Positions 25,196 through 33,123 of a DNA stretch of 64,000 bases are shown here, piece after piece. Position numbers and translations under genes: made by a program. The number at the start of each line of letters is the position of its first letter. Position 1 is the first letter of the stretch. Under the pieces are notes generated by a model that worked only from the letters and a program-made list of their open reading frames with translations, made no database searches and was not told where the DNA came from. The stretch comes from Leptolyngbya ohadii IS1 (GTDB taxonomy: Bacteria; Cyanobacteriota; Cyanobacteriia; Elainellales; Elainellaceae): contig NZ_NKFP01000001.1 of assembly GCF_002215035.1 (NCBI RefSeq), positions 186,001 through 250,000 on the forward strand, read 5' to 3'.

Positions 25196-26686
25196 TCAGC
25201 CCCGATGAAGGTTAATCGTAAGAAGCAGATTTTGAGCAGTTTGCTGTGCCTGGACGCGGATTTCTGGAACTGCTGTAGTTTCCCAAAACCGTCCCTTTCG
25301 GGGAGAACCGATTGCAAAAAGCTGTTCGGATGCTTTGCCCTGGCGATCAACTAATGCTCCGTTTTCTGCTACTGCCAAACCTAAACGCAGCGGGTCGGGG
25401 CAGACCAACCCCGTACTCAAAAGCTGCTGAATTAATGGATTGTCCAGTTTGCGAAAGTCGCATTCGGGTCCAGTACAGTTTAAGACCAGATGCGATCGCA
25501 CTTCGATTAAATCCTGGCTGTTGCGTTTGCGAATAATCGCTTTGACCCCCGATCGGGTTTCCTGAAAATCCTGAATGCGTCCCGTGTGAATTTGAAGCTG
25601 CCCTGTCCGCATCAGTTGATGTAATTCCTGGGCGATCGTGGGTGGAATTCGATGTCGATGCACTTCCCAATAGGGGCGCAAATGCCGCAAAAATCGTCGC
25701 TGTTCTTCCAGCGGTAGACTTTGCCAGAGTGAATCGGTTTGAGAACGCAGGGCATCGATTACCGATCGCCAGTCCTGTCCCTCAGCCATTGCCTGATTGA
25801 TCTCCTGCCGCACCAAACGAAGCAGCGATCGTACTGTTTCGCCCTTGGTCAAAGGAAAGCAACGATTAGGAACCGCTTGATGCGGCTGGGGAAGCAACCC
25901 GCGACGGGAAACCAGATGAACTGATCCCCGATGCCCTCGCTGCTTCAAAGTCATCACCTGATCTACTGCCGTCAACCCTGATCCAATCAACAGAACGGAG
26001 TCCAAGCCAGAGATACGGCTGAACCAATTCTCATTCCAGACCGATCGCACATATCGATCGCTTTCGTAGAAGCTGGAATCTAATATTTCAGGATTACGAG
26101 GGGGTGGATTGCCAAATGCAAGAATGACGCGATCGGCAACGAGAGAGATTCCAGTTTGCAGAACGAGTTTTAGCTGCGATGGCTGGGGGTGAATGGCGGT
26201 GACAATATCCCTGTAACATCGCAAATGAGCGATCGAGGAATGCTTGATAGCACTCTGCAACACTGATTGAATATATTCTCCATATATTCGGCGGGAAACA
26301 AAATTAGCAGCATTAGCATCGATCGGATAACAGTCTGGGTAACAGTGCTGAAGCCATTGCAGGAAATGATCGGGCTGATCGGCAAACAGGCTCATTTTAC
26401 TCGCAGGAACGTTGAGCAAATGACAGTCCTGCTTCGTTCCATAGGCGATTCCCTCACCGCTCGGATTGCGATCGATCAAATAAATCTCCAAAGGAGCAGT
26501 TGCCTTTTGTAGCAGATGGACGGCAACCATCACGCCACTTAATCCACCCCCCACAATGCCAATTTTCGTTGAAACTGGGTCGATCGGTTGAGCTAAATTT
26601 GCAGCGCCGATCGCTCGATCGTGGAGCCGCGAGACTGTCTTCTGCCCAGCAGGGTCAAGCAGTTGAGAATCAATCCAATGAGTCAT
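25196..26686 (-). CDS. FAD/NAD(P)-binding protein (NAD_binding_9 / YdhS-like)
   Basis: 496 residues. The N-terminal dinucleotide fold has G-I-V-G-G-G-L-S-G-V near 44-53, then I-D-R-N-P-S-G-E-G-I-A-Y-G and H-L-L-N-V-P-A-S-K-M-S, both typical of the NAD_binding_9 family. A second nucleotide motif, L-L-I-G-S-G-L-T-A-V-D, occurs near 238, as in flavin monooxygenase-like enzymes. Function in the family is poorly known; it may be an FAD-dependent oxidoreductase acting on a sulfur compound, given the flanking genes. Separated from the Crp-like gene by 186 bases of divergent promoter region. Confidence 0.75.
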   Translation of the reverse strand: MTHWIDSQLLDPAGQKTVSRLHDRAIGAANLAQPIDPVSTKIGIVGGGLSGVMVAVHLLQKATAPLEIYLIDRNPSGEGIAYGTKQDCHLLNVPASKMSLFADQPDHFLQWLQHCYPDCYPIDANAANFVSRRIYGEYIQSVLQSAIKHSSIAHLRCYRDIVTAIHPQPSQLKLVLQTGISLVADRVILAFGNPPPRNPEILDSSFYESDRYVRSVWNENWFSRISGLDSVLLIGSGLTAVDQVMTLKQRGHRGSVHLVSRRGLLPQPHQAVPNRCFPLTKGETVRSLLRLVRQEINQAMAEGQDWRSVIDALRSQTDSLWQSLPLEEQRRFLRHLRPYWEVHRHRIPPTIAQELHQLMRTGQLQIHTGRIQDFQETRSGVKAIIRKRNSQDLIEVRSHLVLNCTGPECDFRKLDNPLIQQLLSTGLVCPDPLRLGLAVAENGALVDRQGKASEQLFAIGSPRKGRFWETTAVPEIRVQAQQTAQNLLLTINLHRG

Positions 26687-26872
26687 GCAGGCTCTCCAAT
26701 CTTGTTAGGACTTGCAATTTGTCGCATCTGAAGCTTGGTTGAATTTGAATTGTATTGTAATTCACCTTCAATTCATGTCAAGTACGATACGCCTTGAGGT
26801 CTCCCTCTGAAGATGCGATGATGGAAAAATTCTTAAGCGGTAATCCTGACCTTCAGGCTGGCACTTTGGGCG

Positions 26873-27655
26873 ATGGGCAAACGCACCGAACGAAACCTGC
26901 TCGATATCCTGGTTCAGCAGAACTATCTGTTCAGGAACCTCGATAAAAAATGGCTGGCAGCACATCTCCCAGCCGAAATCCTAATTGCCGAAAAAATCTA
27001 TTCCAATCGACTGGTCTACACGGCGTTTCGTCCCGACTCCCATATCGATGTCCTGTATCTGATTCTGGAAGGTGGACCTGTGATCATTCGCAGTGCCCCA
27101 CTCGATCGCATTATTGCCCTTAGCTATCCGGACGGCTGCTTTGGGATGCGAAGTTTACCTGTTGGCTACGGCAATGCGGGCTATGCTTTTCCCAGCCAGG
27201 TGGAGGCATACAAAACGACGAGCGTGATCAAAATTCCGCTTACAATCCTGCAACAGCTTTACGAAAACAACGAAACCTTTCGCAGCCGCTATGACAAGCT
27301 GTTTGAACTGCGCGAGAAATTCCAGTATCACCTGCTGAATTGCAGCACTTATCCGCCCCAGGCTGTCGCGTCGCTACTGCGGGCACTGGTGTATCAGGAA
27401 CGATCGCTCGGTAATCAACCCAACAAGGAGGGCATCTACACCTTTGATCTACCGATCGACATTATTGCCCGTGCCTGCCAGCTGAATCACCGCACGGTTG
27501 AACAGGTGATCAAAGGGATGCACAAAGTTGGTCTGGTAGAGTCTGCGAAGGATAGCGATACCTCTAACGATATTTTGCGCGTTGTTGATGCGGAGGGCTT
27601 AAAGGAAACCTACAGCGCAACCAGAGATAAGGTATCGTGGTGGCCTCTTAAATAG
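26873..27655 (+). CDS. Crp-like regulator with degenerate cyclic-nucleotide-binding domain
   Basis: 260 residues. Residues about 20-135 form a cNMP-binding-like barrel (D-V-L-Y-L-I-L-E-G-G, then D-G-C-F-G-M-R-S-L) and 185-235 a winged helix (L-P-I-D-I-I-A-R-A-C-Q-L-N-H-R-T-V-E-Q-V-I-K). It lacks the canonical R-S phosphate-binding pair. Placed divergently to the FAD protein and between two copies of the CGGTAA-N10-TTACCG site, it is the best local candidate for their binding protein; the site's roughly 22-bp two-fold symmetry suits a Crp-type dimer. This assignment is inference. Confidence 0.75.
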   Translation: MGKRTERNLLDILVQQNYLFRNLDKKWLAAHLPAEILIAEKIYSNRLVYTAFRPDSHIDVLYLILEGGPVIIRSAPLDRIIALSYPDGCFGMRSLPVGYGNAGYAFPSQVEAYKTTSVIKIPLTILQQLYENNETFRSRYDKLFELREKFQYHLLNCSTYPPQAVASLLRALVYQERSLGNQPNKEGIYTFDLPIDIIARACQLNHRTVEQVIKGMHKVGLVESAKDSDTSNDILRVVDAEGLKETYSATRDKVSWWPLK

Positions 27656-27705
27656 GGCGTGCGATTCCCAGTTCTGTCTCTAAAGCTTCTCTTAAATATA
27701 ATGCT

Positions 27706-27810
27706 GCCCGATGTAATATTGCCCGATGTAATATTGCCCGATGTAATATTGCCCGACGTAATATTGTTCGACGTAATATTGTTCGACGTAATATTGCCCG
27801 ATGTAATGCT
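27706..27810. repeat. Seven 15-bp tandem repeats after the Rrf2 gene
   Basis: Exactly seven units of GCCCGATGTAATATT with variants (GCCCGACGTAATATT, GTTCGACGTAATATT) fill 105 bp immediately downstream of the Rrf2-type gene's stop. The period is a multiple of three; read on the minus strand in one frame each unit gives A-I-L-H-R or T-I-L-R-R, a pentapeptide-repeat-like pattern, but no independent start supports translation. Confidence 0.9.
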
Positions 27811-27813
27811 GAC

Positions 27814-28245
27814 TTAAATGTAATACATCGAGTTAACTTGTCGGCGATCGTCGAGTTTTTGGCACAGATCCTTGAGCGTGTATCGGTGCAACACTTCTCT
27901 TGCACTTTGCTGCGCCTCAGACCAAACATCTCGAATGAGTGATCGATCCGTTTGCGTAGAAACAACCTGGCGGGAATTGGGTTTAGGGTCTTCTAAACTA
28001 TTAAAAATATCGAGCAGCGTAATCTGCCAGGACTGCCGTGCCAGGATGTAGCCTCCTTTGCTACCCCGTTGACTTTGAAGAATTCCCGCTCGCCGCAGTA
28101 GCGTAAACACCTGCTCTAGATAGCGTTCAGGAATGCCATGCTTCTCTGCAACCTGCTTAATCTGAAGCGGTTTATTGGGATTTGGCTGACTTGCCAGTTC
28201 CAGCAGGGAAATCATAGCGTATTCAACTTTGCAGGAGAGTTCCAT
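27814..28245 (-). CDS. Rrf2-family transcriptional regulator
   Basis: 143 residues. Starts M-E-L-S-C-K-V-E-Y-A with the winged helix I-K-Q-V-A-E-K-H-G-I-P-E-R-Y-L-E-Q-V-F and the wing S-Q-R-G-S-K-G-G-Y-I-L-A, both classic Rrf2/CymR/IscR features. The three cysteines that hold an Fe-S cluster in IscR are absent (only C5 is near the start), so it is likely a CymR-type regulator of cysteine/sulfur genes rather than an Fe-S sensor. It lies 131 bases upstream of, and is oriented with, the rhodanese gene ending at 28377. Confidence 0.87.
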   Translation of the reverse strand: MELSCKVEYAMISLLELASQPNPNKPLQIKQVAEKHGIPERYLEQVFTLLRRAGILQSQRGSKGGYILARQSWQITLLDIFNSLEDPKPNSRQVVSTQTDRSLIRDVWSEAQQSAREVLHRYTLKDLCQKLDDRRQVNSMYYI

Positions 28246-28376
28246 AGTGAGGTTAGGGGGAGGAGCAATGAAGTGCAGTTTTTTGAAGGAATGGAGCTAG
28301 ATATGAATGCGATCGCAATGAGGCAGAAAAAGCTCTGCCCCATCGAGGACGGCTACCGGCACGCTGAGCGATCGAG

Positions 28377-29351
28377 CTATGCGCCTGCTCCTGTTTCGAT
28401 CGGTAAATCCGGATAGGAGGAATACTCTGTCCAGGAACCCTCGTACACGCGCACGTTTGGGTAGCCCAGCAGATGCTTCAGGACGTGATATTGCAGCGTA
28501 GCTTCTCGTCCCGTGCTGCACGTCACGATGATATTGTCTTCTGGCTTCACATTGCGATCGGCAAGGATTGTGCGAATCTCGTCCAGGGATTTAAGCTGAT
28601 GAAAATTGGCTTCGCCCGTTGTAAACGTGACCCAGGGAATGTTTTTTGCACCCGGAATATGTCCATTACGCGCCCAAACCTGCTGCTGACCCGAAAAAAG
28701 CTCCGGTGGGCGAGGGTCGATGAACGTGACGCCAGATTTGCCAATCAACTGCTTGACCTCAGCCAGTGAAACCCGCACTGCCGAATTTTCTTTTACCGTG
28801 AAGCGACCAGGACGGTATTGGGGAAACTCCTTGGTTACGGGCAGGTTTGCTGCTTTGTACCCCGCAAATCCCCCGTTCAGGACTGCAACATTTGTGTGAC
28901 CCGATCGCTCCAGCAGGTAGGCCACCATTGTTGCGCCCAGCACATCCCGTCCATCGGAATAAATCAGCACTTTGCTGCCATCTGTGACGCCTGCCTGTTC
29001 AAACAGAGACTTGAGCTTGTCAGACTGCCAGTACTGCACGGGCAAAGTTCCATTGGGACCGCGAAACGAATTGTCTGCAATGTGAACCGCGTTAGGCAAA
29101 TGCCCGCTGAAATAATCGAACGGATTGATGCGGACATCCAGAATGCGGAGATTGGGGTCGCTGGCGTTCTGAGTCACCCAATCGGGAGTAACAAACTGTA
29201 CCGGGCTTGCAGTTGTTGCTCCACCGGGCAGGAACGGAAATAAGGGCAGCACTAACGCGAGCAAGCCTGCGACAAATAGACCGAGCTTCGATCGCAGTTG
29301 TGAAGTAAACTGCTGGCGTCGTAACGATCGCTTGAGAAACTGAAGTGCCAT
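28377..29351 (-). CDS. Exported two-domain rhodanese (thiosulfate/3-mercaptopyruvate sulfurtransferase type)
   Basis: 324 residues. A basic N-terminus and hydrophobic segment (about 22-45) form a signal peptide or anchor. Two rhodanese domains follow: 55-175, where the loop reads Y-S-D-G-R-D and lacks cysteine, and 190-315, where C278 sits in the active loop C-S-T-G-R-E. This inactive-plus-active layout is normal for sulfurtransferases such as TST/SseA. It would move sulfane sulfur from thiosulfate or mercaptopyruvate in the periplasm or lumen. Operator-like site 2 lies about 210 bases upstream, and a YeeE transporter is divergent. Confidence 0.88.
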   Translation of the reverse strand: MALQFLKRSLRRQQFTSQLRSKLGLFVAGLLALVLPLFPFLPGGATTASPVQFVTPDWVTQNASDPNLRILDVRINPFDYFSGHLPNAVHIADNSFRGPNGTLPVQYWQSDKLKSLFEQAGVTDGSKVLIYSDGRDVLGATMVAYLLERSGHTNVAVLNGGFAGYKAANLPVTKEFPQYRPGRFTVKENSAVRVSLAEVKQLIGKSGVTFIDPRPPELFSGQQQVWARNGHIPGAKNIPWVTFTTGEANFHQLKSLDEIRTILADRNVKPEDNIIVTCSTGREATLQYHVLKHLLGYPNVRVYEGSWTEYSSYPDLPIETGAGA

Positions 29352-29391
29352 ACGCTTGTCCTAACAATTCACAGTAGGGAGAGATCAGTGT

Positions 29392-29447
29392 CAACCGGAA
29401 AAACAATCAACCGGAAAAACAATCAACTGGGAAAAACAATCAACTGG
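29392..29447. repeat. 16-17-bp tandem repeat upstream of rhodanese gene
   Basis: About three and a half units of CAACCGGAAAAACAAT with drift to CAACTGGGAAAAACAAT. It lies in the 5' leader region of the rhodanese gene, between the start codon and operator-like site 2. The rest of 29352-29899 holds only the two operator-like sites. Confidence 0.8.
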
Positions 29448-29560
29448 GTAAGCCAAACCCGCTTCTAAAAAACAGGTAGCTAAAAAGAGCGGCACCCCAA
29501 AAAGAGCCGACATAGAATTTTGATTGAACCCAGGCTTATGCCGAGGATTGGAGTGAAATC

Positions 29561-29583
29561 CGGTAATCCTACCAACTTACCGT
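29561..29583. promoter_or_regulatory. Palindromic operator-like site 2
   Basis: CGGTAA, ten bases (TCCTACCAAC), TTACCG, T. It lies in the divergent region between the rhodanese gene (start 29351) and the small-protein/YeeE unit (29900 on). One mismatch to site 1; the inner ten bases are also conserved, which argues against chance. Confidence 0.75.
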
Positions 29584-29831
29584 AATATCTCTTGAAAAGA
29601 GCATGACATATCTCGATTGAGAAATGCAAGCCTGACAAAAATTAATTTTTTGCTTCAAATCCTGGCTCTAAATTGGGCTGATCCTGCTTTCCCTTTGAAC
29701 CTGAATCTTCCCTGGAAGAGATAGACATCATAATGCTTCAAGAGGAGGTATCCGTAAGAAATTGGCTTGTTGCAGCTATCAGATTAGCTTGCGGTTGTCT
29801 CGCCAGTATGCGATATTTTTCTGTTAAATAC

Positions 29832-29861
29832 TCTAATTCGACGTACTTACCGTAGTTACGG
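29832..29861. promoter_or_regulatory. Operator-like site 3 (variant)
   Basis: CTAATTCGACGTACTTACCGTA matches site 2 at about 17 of 21 positions, with the left half-site weakened to CTAAT. A shorter palindrome, TTACCGTAGTTACGG, overlaps its right half. It lies 40-65 bases before the small gene at 29900 and would cover its promoter. Confidence 0.6.
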
Positions 29862-29899
29862 CGACCGACAAAAGCAAGCTTCCTTCTTTTCTGACCCCT

Positions 29900-30115
29900 A
29901 TGCAATTCATTTTTCTACTATTCGGTGGAGCGATCGCCACGACATCGGTTCTGGGTTTGGCAGTTCTTTCCTGGATGGCTGAAGTCAGTTCAAGTAGCCT
30001 GGGATACATTGCAAGCTGCGCTCCTAGCCAACCTGAAGAATCCAAGAAAGAGGGTTCTTCCCAGGAGTCTTCCCCATCCCCAGCTCCGTCTCCGTCTCCG
30101 TCTTCTCAGTCGTAA
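29900..30115 (+). CDS. Small exported or membrane protein with Ser/Pro-rich tail
   Basis: 71 residues. A hydrophobic segment at about 2-25 is followed by S-S-S-S-L-G-Y-I-A-S-C and a polar tail rich in Ser, Pro and Glu (repeated P-S-P). It could be a signal peptide, a single-span anchor or an atypical lipoprotein. No family recognised. It ends 17 bases before the YeeE gene on the same strand and lies just after operator-like site 3, so co-expression is likely. There is no strong ribosome binding site. Confidence 0.45.
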   Translation: MQFIFLLFGGAIATTSVLGLAVLSWMAEVSSSSLGYIASCAPSQPEESKKEGSSQESSPSPAPSPSPSSQS

Positions 30116-30132
30116 TTGCACGAAGAAGCTTT

Positions 30133-31332
30133 ATGTCTAACATTGCCCTATCCCAGTATCCCCAGGCTTCTCCCCGTCCCCAAACAATCCTCATCGCCAT
30201 TCTGCTGGGGCTGTTTGCACTGGGGGCGATCGTCGTCAGTCCCTTTGGGGGGCTAAAGCAAAGTGTTTTATTCCTGATTGGCGGACTGTTTGGAATCAGC
30301 CTGTATCATGCCAGTTTTGGCTTTGCCTCGTCCTATCGAAAACTGTTTGTCTACCGGGATGTGAGAGGCGTACTCGCACAACTCCTGATGTTGGCGATCG
30401 CAACGCTGCTCTTTGCACCATTCCTGTTAGCGGGCAGTGCGTTTGGTCAAAGCTTGCGGGGAGCCGTTGCGCCAGTGGGTGTGCAGGGGGCGATCGGCGC
30501 ATTTTTGTTTGGCATTGGGATGCAGCTGGGCAGCGGGTGTGCCTGCGGGACGCTCTACACGATCGGCGGCGGCAGCAGTATGATGCTGTTAACGTTGCTG
30601 ACCTTTGGCATCGGCTCTTTCTGGGCAAGCTTGACCGGATCACTGTGGGCAGGACTCCCCGCGACCGAACCCATTTCCCTCCTCAAATCCTGGGGTTGGG
30701 CAGGGGTTGGATTACAGCTTGCCCTGCTGGGAACGATCGCTTTGCTGCTTTGGGAATGGAGAAAATCTGCCCCGACTGCGGCTGATATCCCTTCTACTTC
30801 CGATCAGCCTTTCAATCTCAAGCATTTTCTGTATGGTCCCTGGTCCCTGGTGTTTGGGGCAATTGTCCTTGCCATCCTGAATGGATTGACGCTGCTGATT
30901 GCGGGTCGTCCCTGGGGTGTTACCTGGGGCTTTACTCTGTGGACTGCCAAAATGGCTCAATGGTTAGGTTGGAATCCGGCAACCAGCGAGTTTTGGAGTC
31001 AGGGCATGGGAGCGGAAGCCTTGAACCAGAGTGTCTTTGCTGACATTACTTCCGTGATGAATTTTGGCATCGTGCTGGGAGCTGCCCTTGCTGCTGCCCT
31101 GGCAGGACGATTGGCGGTGAAAAAGCCTGTTTCTCAATGGGCGATCGTCGCTGCTCTAATGGGTGGATTGATGATGGGCTACGGAGCAAGGTTAGCGTTT
31201 GGCTGTAATGTGGGAGCTTATTTTAGCGGCATTGCTTCCACCAGTTTGCATGGCTGGCTGTGGATCACGTTTGCCCTACTGGGAACAGGATTAGGAATTC
31301 GGATGCGATCGCTGTTTCGGCTTTCTAATTAG
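30133..31332 (+). CDS. YeeE/YedE-family transporter (thiosulfate uptake TsuA-like)
   Basis: 399 residues with nine or so membrane spans. Two diagnostic cysteine motifs are present: G-S-G-C-A-C-G near 135-141 and F-G-C-N-V-G near 357-362, each followed by a glycine/serine-rich turn. In TsuA these conserved cysteines relay thiosulfate through the membrane. The divergent rhodanese with an exported signal could act on the same substrate. Likely start ATG at 30133. No TsuB/TusA-type small sulfur carrier follows; a 41-residue basic frame and a dehydrogenase gene come next. Confidence 0.87.
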   Translation: MSNIALSQYPQASPRPQTILIAILLGLFALGAIVVSPFGGLKQSVLFLIGGLFGISLYHASFGFASSYRKLFVYRDVRGVLAQLLMLAIATLLFAPFLLAGSAFGQSLRGAVAPVGVQGAIGAFLFGIGMQLGSGCACGTLYTIGGGSSMMLLTLLTFGIGSFWASLTGSLWAGLPATEPISLLKSWGWAGVGLQLALLGTIALLLWEWRKSAPTAADIPSTSDQPFNLKHFLYGPWSLVFGAIVLAILNGLTLLIAGRPWGVTWGFTLWTAKMAQWLGWNPATSEFWSQGMGAEALNQSVFADITSVMNFGIVLGAALAAALAGRLAVKKPVSQWAIVAALMGGLMMGYGARLAFGCNVGAYFSGIASTSLHGWLWITFALLGTGLGIRMRSLFRLSN

Positions 31333-31336
31333 GGGG

Positions 31337-31462
31337 ATGTTGATCCGGCGGCTGCGCGAAGCGGTCAAGTCGATCCGCAGAAAGAAGCCATCGTTTCGGG
31401 GCACTGTAGAGGAAGTTTTTGCGGTTCCTGCCGAGCTACAATTTGAGCGATCGAAATCTTAG
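31337..31462 (+). CDS. Possible 41-residue basic small protein
   Basis: An ATG-to-TAG frame directly between the YeeE gene (stop 31332) and the dehydrogenase gene (start 31471). The N-terminal half is strongly basic (R-R-L-R-E-A-V-K-S-I-R-R-K-K), the C-terminal half acidic and hydrophobic. Spacing of four and eight bases to its neighbours suggests coupling, but the G-run before the ATG is too close to act as a normal ribosome site. Unknown function; may be chance. Confidence 0.25.
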   Translation: MLIRRLREAVKSIRRKKPSFRGTVEEVFAVPAELQFERSKS

Positions 31463-31470
31463 CCTGCTCC

Positions 31471-32433
31471 ATGAAGCTTATTCTGCCCACAGAATTTTTT
31501 GCCGTTTTGAGTCCGCAACTTCCTGCGGATGTGGATGTTGTTTGGGCAGATGCAGACGGAAATTTTAACGGAAGCCCGATCGATGCAGAGGTTTACTTCA
31601 ACTGGTACTATCTCAAGTCCAGTACGCTCCACAACGTTTTAGCGGCTGCACCCAATCTACGCTGGCAGCAAACGCCCAGTGCGGGAGTGAATCACATTTT
31701 AACGCCTGTGTTTCTGGAGCGAGAGATTACGCTGACAAACGCAGCAGGAGTTTTTGCGGTTCCGATCGCAGAATTTGTCATGGCGTATATTCTCAGCTAT
31801 GTAAAACTGTTCCCAACGCTGTACACGCTGCAAGCCGATCGTCAGTGGCTCCGCAGTGCAGACGAACCCAAACTTCCGATTGGCGAGATTGAAAACGCTT
31901 CACTGCTGATCATCGGTGCAGGCAGTATCGGACAGGCAATTGCCCAGCGAGCCAGTGCTTTTGGAATGCGAGTTTGGGGGAGTCGTCGGCATCCCGATCC
32001 GTTGCCGTACTTCGAGAAGATTGTGGGTGCTGAAGAATGGCGATCGCTGCTCCCGGATGCGGACTATGTGGTAATTGCTGCCCCTCTCACCCCTGAAACT
32101 CAAGGGATGTTTGATGAAAAGGCACTCCGAGCCATGCGGTCTACCGCTTATCTGATTAATATTGCGCGAGGGGCGATCGTGGATGAGGCTGCGCTATTGA
32201 GGGCGTTGCACGAAGACTGGATTGCGGGAGCAGCGTTAGATACCTTTTGTACTGAACCTTTGCCGCCCAATAGCCCATTCTGGTCACTGTCTAATGTGTT
32301 TGTGACTCCCCACTGTTCCGGCAGATCGGATCGAGAAGTTCAACGGACGATCGATTTGTTTCTGGATAATTTACAGCGCTATCGAATAGGGCAACCGCTG
32401 AGAAATATCGTGAATAAAGCTTTAGGGTACTGA
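31471..32433 (+). CDS. D-2-hydroxyacid dehydrogenase family protein
   Basis: 320 residues. The NAD fold motif is G-A-G-S-I-G-Q-A-I-A near 150-159. Catalytic residues are present: Arg in N-I-A-R-G near 233, Glu in C-T-E-P-L-P near 262 and His in P-H-C-S-G near 280. This arrangement is typical of NAD(P)-dependent 2-hydroxyacid (glyoxylate/phosphoglycerate-like) dehydrogenases; the substrate cannot be told. The fingerprint after the G-rich loop (W-G-S-R-R-H) suggests NADP preference. It probably belongs to the YeeE transcription unit. Confidence 0.85.
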   Translation: MKLILPTEFFAVLSPQLPADVDVVWADADGNFNGSPIDAEVYFNWYYLKSSTLHNVLAAAPNLRWQQTPSAGVNHILTPVFLEREITLTNAAGVFAVPIAEFVMAYILSYVKLFPTLYTLQADRQWLRSADEPKLPIGEIENASLLIIGAGSIGQAIAQRASAFGMRVWGSRRHPDPLPYFEKIVGAEEWRSLLPDADYVVIAAPLTPETQGMFDEKALRAMRSTAYLINIARGAIVDEAALLRALHEDWIAGAALDTFCTEPLPPNSPFWSLSNVFVTPHCSGRSDREVQRTIDLFLDNLQRYRIGQPLRNIVNKALGY

Positions 32434-32623
32434 ATCAACGCGAGATCCTGAGGCTAAATTCTGACTCAAAACGGTTCAAAAACTCGTTTCTTTAAACACA
32501 ATTCTTGCACAAGACTGATTTCGCAATCTCTTCTCGGATTCATACGCCTATCCGCATAGCTACAGCAAATCAACGGATTTCTTTGACTGGATCTTGATTC
32601 ACAAAGGAAAAATTTCTGAGCTA

Positions 32624-32738
32624 AGTAGCTGGGCGCAATTAAACAACAGATGGTATTTGGGGGTGGGGGGGCTGTGCCCCCACCCTGGGGCGAAGCCCCA
32701 GACCCCCTCTATCTCATAAATAATTACAACCACCTACT
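32624..32738 (-). mobile_element. 115-bp MITE-like element, copy 3 (inverted, hairpin loops flipped)
   Basis: Same length and ends as copies 1 and 2 but on the opposite strand, with TA at 32622-32623 and 32739-32740. The arms are inverted relative to copy 1, yet the loops of both internal hairpins (GGGGC-GAA-GCCCC and GGGGGC-TGT-GCCCCC) still read in the plus-strand sense, so each loop is flipped with respect to the arms. A few substitutions separate it from the other copies. The rest of 32434-33069 has no supported gene; GGATTCATACGCCTAT at about 32539 also occurs inside 7574-7754. Confidence 0.78.
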
Positions 32739-33069
32739 TAGACCTAAGATTTCTAACTCATCAGCGCCCTTTCAAGGCTTACCCGTTTAGCACCGCAACT
32801 TTGAATCGCATAAGCGCAGGCTGGCTTCTGTTGGAACGATCGCCCACGGTTTCAAGCATGGCATTGTTCATCTTTGGGGTTTCAGAACCGATCGCTGCTC
32901 AAACAGTTCAAGTTTTAAGGCGTTGTATTTTCGTTCACAGGGAAGCCAATCGTCCAATCCCGACCCGAACTACCTCAGATCAAACAGATGCTCCTTGCGC
33001 TTCTGCTGCCTGGGCTACCGCAGGAAGGAACCCTTTCTTTTAACCTTAAGTTAACCTATCCTTAATGGT

Positions 33070-33093
33070 CGGTACTCTGGTCGAGTTACCGTA
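33070..33093. promoter_or_regulatory. Operator-like site 4 (variant)
   Basis: CGGTA, eleven variable bases (CTCTGGTCGAG), then TTACCGTA, in the same orientation toward its gene as sites 1-3. The centre is not conserved and the spacing is one base longer. It ends 30 bases before the start of the Na/Pi-cotransporter-like gene and would overlap its promoter or leader. Confidence 0.55.
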
Positions 33094-33123
33094 GTTAACC
33101 GTTTGGCGATCGGAGGTGTACGA

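Noticed and set aside
27648-27965. Minus-strand frame of 105 codons spanning the 15-bp array
   Set aside because: It starts inside the Rrf2 gene in another frame and its regularity comes from the repeat; treated as a finding, not as a gene.
29733-29855. 40-codon frame containing AGAGGAGG and ending in operator-like site 3
   Set aside because: The purine run lies inside the frame rather than before its ATG, and the stop codon is part of the operator; probably chance.
32801-33043. 80-codon plus-strand frame upstream of the Na/Pi-like gene
   Set aside because: No start signal, no domain, and it ends just ahead of operator-like site 4; likely spacer.
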